Assembly: GCA_947095535.1 (NCBI GenBank)
Contig: OX352772.1
Coordinates: 146,620,177 to 146,684,176, forward strand
Length of the DNA: 64,000 nucleotides
Reading direction: 5' to 3'
From: Poecilobothrus nobilitatus
Taxonomy: Eukaryota > Arthropoda > Insecta > Diptera > Dolichopodidae
Shown here one piece after another: positions 63,106-64,000 of this stretch (position 1 is the stretch's first letter; the number at the start of each line of letters is the position of its first letter). The notes beneath the pieces were generated by a model. That model saw nothing but the letters and a program-made list of their open reading frames with translations. It was not told the DNA's origin and searched no databases. The translations under genes and the position numbers were made by a program.

Positions 63106-64000
63106 TATTCATTCAAATTTGTACATTTTTATTTATATTGTAAAAATATTTGTGTGAATATTAATGTTTGTATTTAAGAATGTAATAAAGATTTAAACAA
63201 AAAAATAAATTCTACATGTAAAAGTAGACATTATTTACATATATATACTAAGTATATACAGTTCTATACTTTCGATTTCTTTTATGATCATTACATTTTT
63301 CAGAATCTTAATAAATTCACAATAAATTCTTGTTATTACTTAAATATTGTAAGTTTTTAAAACCAGGAACTATACTATCATAGAATCATTCAACTTTTAC
63401 ATTATATTCTTTTTATATCAATTCCTTGCTTTGACTAGATAACTAGTGATTTGTATACTCGTATATTAATTTAACAATAACAAAAATAAGTTTTAATTTT
63501 TTTTTAGTTTAAAACTAGAAATATTTGAATTATTTTTTATTCCATACAAAAACAAAAAAAATAAACATAAATGCATATCAAGAGTAAAGAGTATATCTTT
63601 AGTTTAGCCAGTTCCATATTTTTGATTTGCTGTTTGTTTTCTTTTTATTCATATTTTTTGAACATTCTTAATTAAAAAATAAAAAAATATCTTACACGAC
63701 ATGCAATCAGTTAATTAATGACTTTCGTTTTGTGTTTTCTTCTATAAATTCTTAAAGTAGAAAAACACAAATATGTATCTATTCAGAAGAGATGCAAAAG
63801 TTTTTTTATCAATTTCATGCTCTGTAGATTTAAAAATAAAAAAAAATTTCTGTTTTTTATTTTCATATAAGAAATTATCTTACTATTTTTATATGTGCGC
63901 CTTGTATTTAAACCGCAGTTATACAATTTTGTTTATTAAGGGCCGACTCTACTTTAAATTGCTTAACACGTGACTTTCTACTATACAACCATTTGGAACT
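63106..64000 (+). repeat. P2 right end: polB 3' region and terminal inverted repeat
   Basis: 63110-63500 mirrors 41640-42120 (P1). 63520-63920 mirrors 56548-57104 (P2 left repeat). 63790-64000 mirrors 39800-39990 and runs to the window edge, so the element or its flank continues outside. An open frame at 63773-63973 is a product of this repeat, not a gene. Confidence 0.8.

Larger units (their letters stand above)
56548..64000 (+). mobile_element. Polinton/Maverick P2, compact, internally deleted
   Basis: Inverted terminal repeats: 56548-57104 (and on to about 57480 after an inserted R repeat) matches the reverse complement of about 63520-63920. Between them, in order, are two minus-strand ORFs, then plus-strand packaging ATPase, small virion-type ORFs, minor capsid, a Gly-rich protein, a major capsid fragment and polB. 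No integrase and no adenovirus-like protease were found. At about 7.4 kb it is half or less of a normal Polinton. Every gene has stops, so it is dead. Confidence 0.8.

Noticed and set aside
1..64000. Prokaryotic or viral genome
   Set aside because: No operons or ribosome binding sites; dense nested retrotransposons with poly(A) tails and target duplications show a eukaryotic nuclear genome.

Overview
This is eukaryotic, very AT-rich nuclear DNA from an insect, most likely a fly (Diptera). I infer this from the element mix: errantivirus-like Ty3/gypsy copies with a tRNA-Ser primer site, LOA-, Jockey/CR1- and BEL/Pao-type retroelements, Polintons, and GGAC-repeat dispersed sequences like those common in fly genomes. 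I see no convincing single-copy host gene. Almost all recognisable coding sequence is transposon-derived and broken, in nested layers.

Layout. 1-2.4 kb: decayed BEL/Pao pol (+). 3.0-3.5 kb: gypsy Gag (-). 3.9-4.1 kb: a SINE-like insertion with 12-bp target duplications. 4.37-5.99 kb: tandem array of about 520-bp units, each carrying a tRNA-like block. 6.4-7.5 kb: gypsy protease-RT (-). 8.9-9.05 kb: tRNA-derived SINE (-). 9.4-10.6 kb: internally deleted errantivirus-like remnant. 12.0-12.5 kb: piggyBac-like cysteine-rich C-terminus. 14.4-23 kb: three non-LTR elements: A1, split by the nearly complete element B, then C. 23.3-29.9 kb: element A2, whose 3' UTR is split by a 3.9-kb LOA-type element (-) with perfect 13-bp target duplications. 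29.9-36.1 kb: two related gypsy copies (G0, G1). 36.9-39.65 kb: a third gypsy copy (G2), split by a Helitron.

39.8-43.8 kb: end of a Polinton/Maverick (P1; DNA polymerase B on the minus strand), its polB split by a 17.6/297-like errantivirus (G3, 43.8-53.8 kb). G3 has an LTR, a tRNA-Ser primer site, gag, pol, env and an env splice donor/acceptor pair, and its own pol is split by a further non-LTR element (D). 54.2-56.5 kb: a second Helitron copy. 56.5-64 kb: a compact second Polinton (P2) with inverted terminal repeats, packaging ATPase, small virion-type proteins, minor and major capsid fragments and a deleted polB.

How the parts relate. The P1 end (39.8-43.7 kb) and the P2 right end (62.3-64 kb) are inverted copies about 20 kb apart, so the right 24 kb is bounded by a large imperfect inverted repeat. 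The nesting gives a relative age order: P1 before G3 before D; A1 before B; A2 before LOA; G2 before Helitron 1. The most unusual items are the compact capsid-bearing Polinton in its inverted setting, element D with a tRNA-like block at its 5' end, the tandem tRNA-like array, and the asparagine-rich first ORF of element B. All assignments come from reading the sequence; no database search was run.
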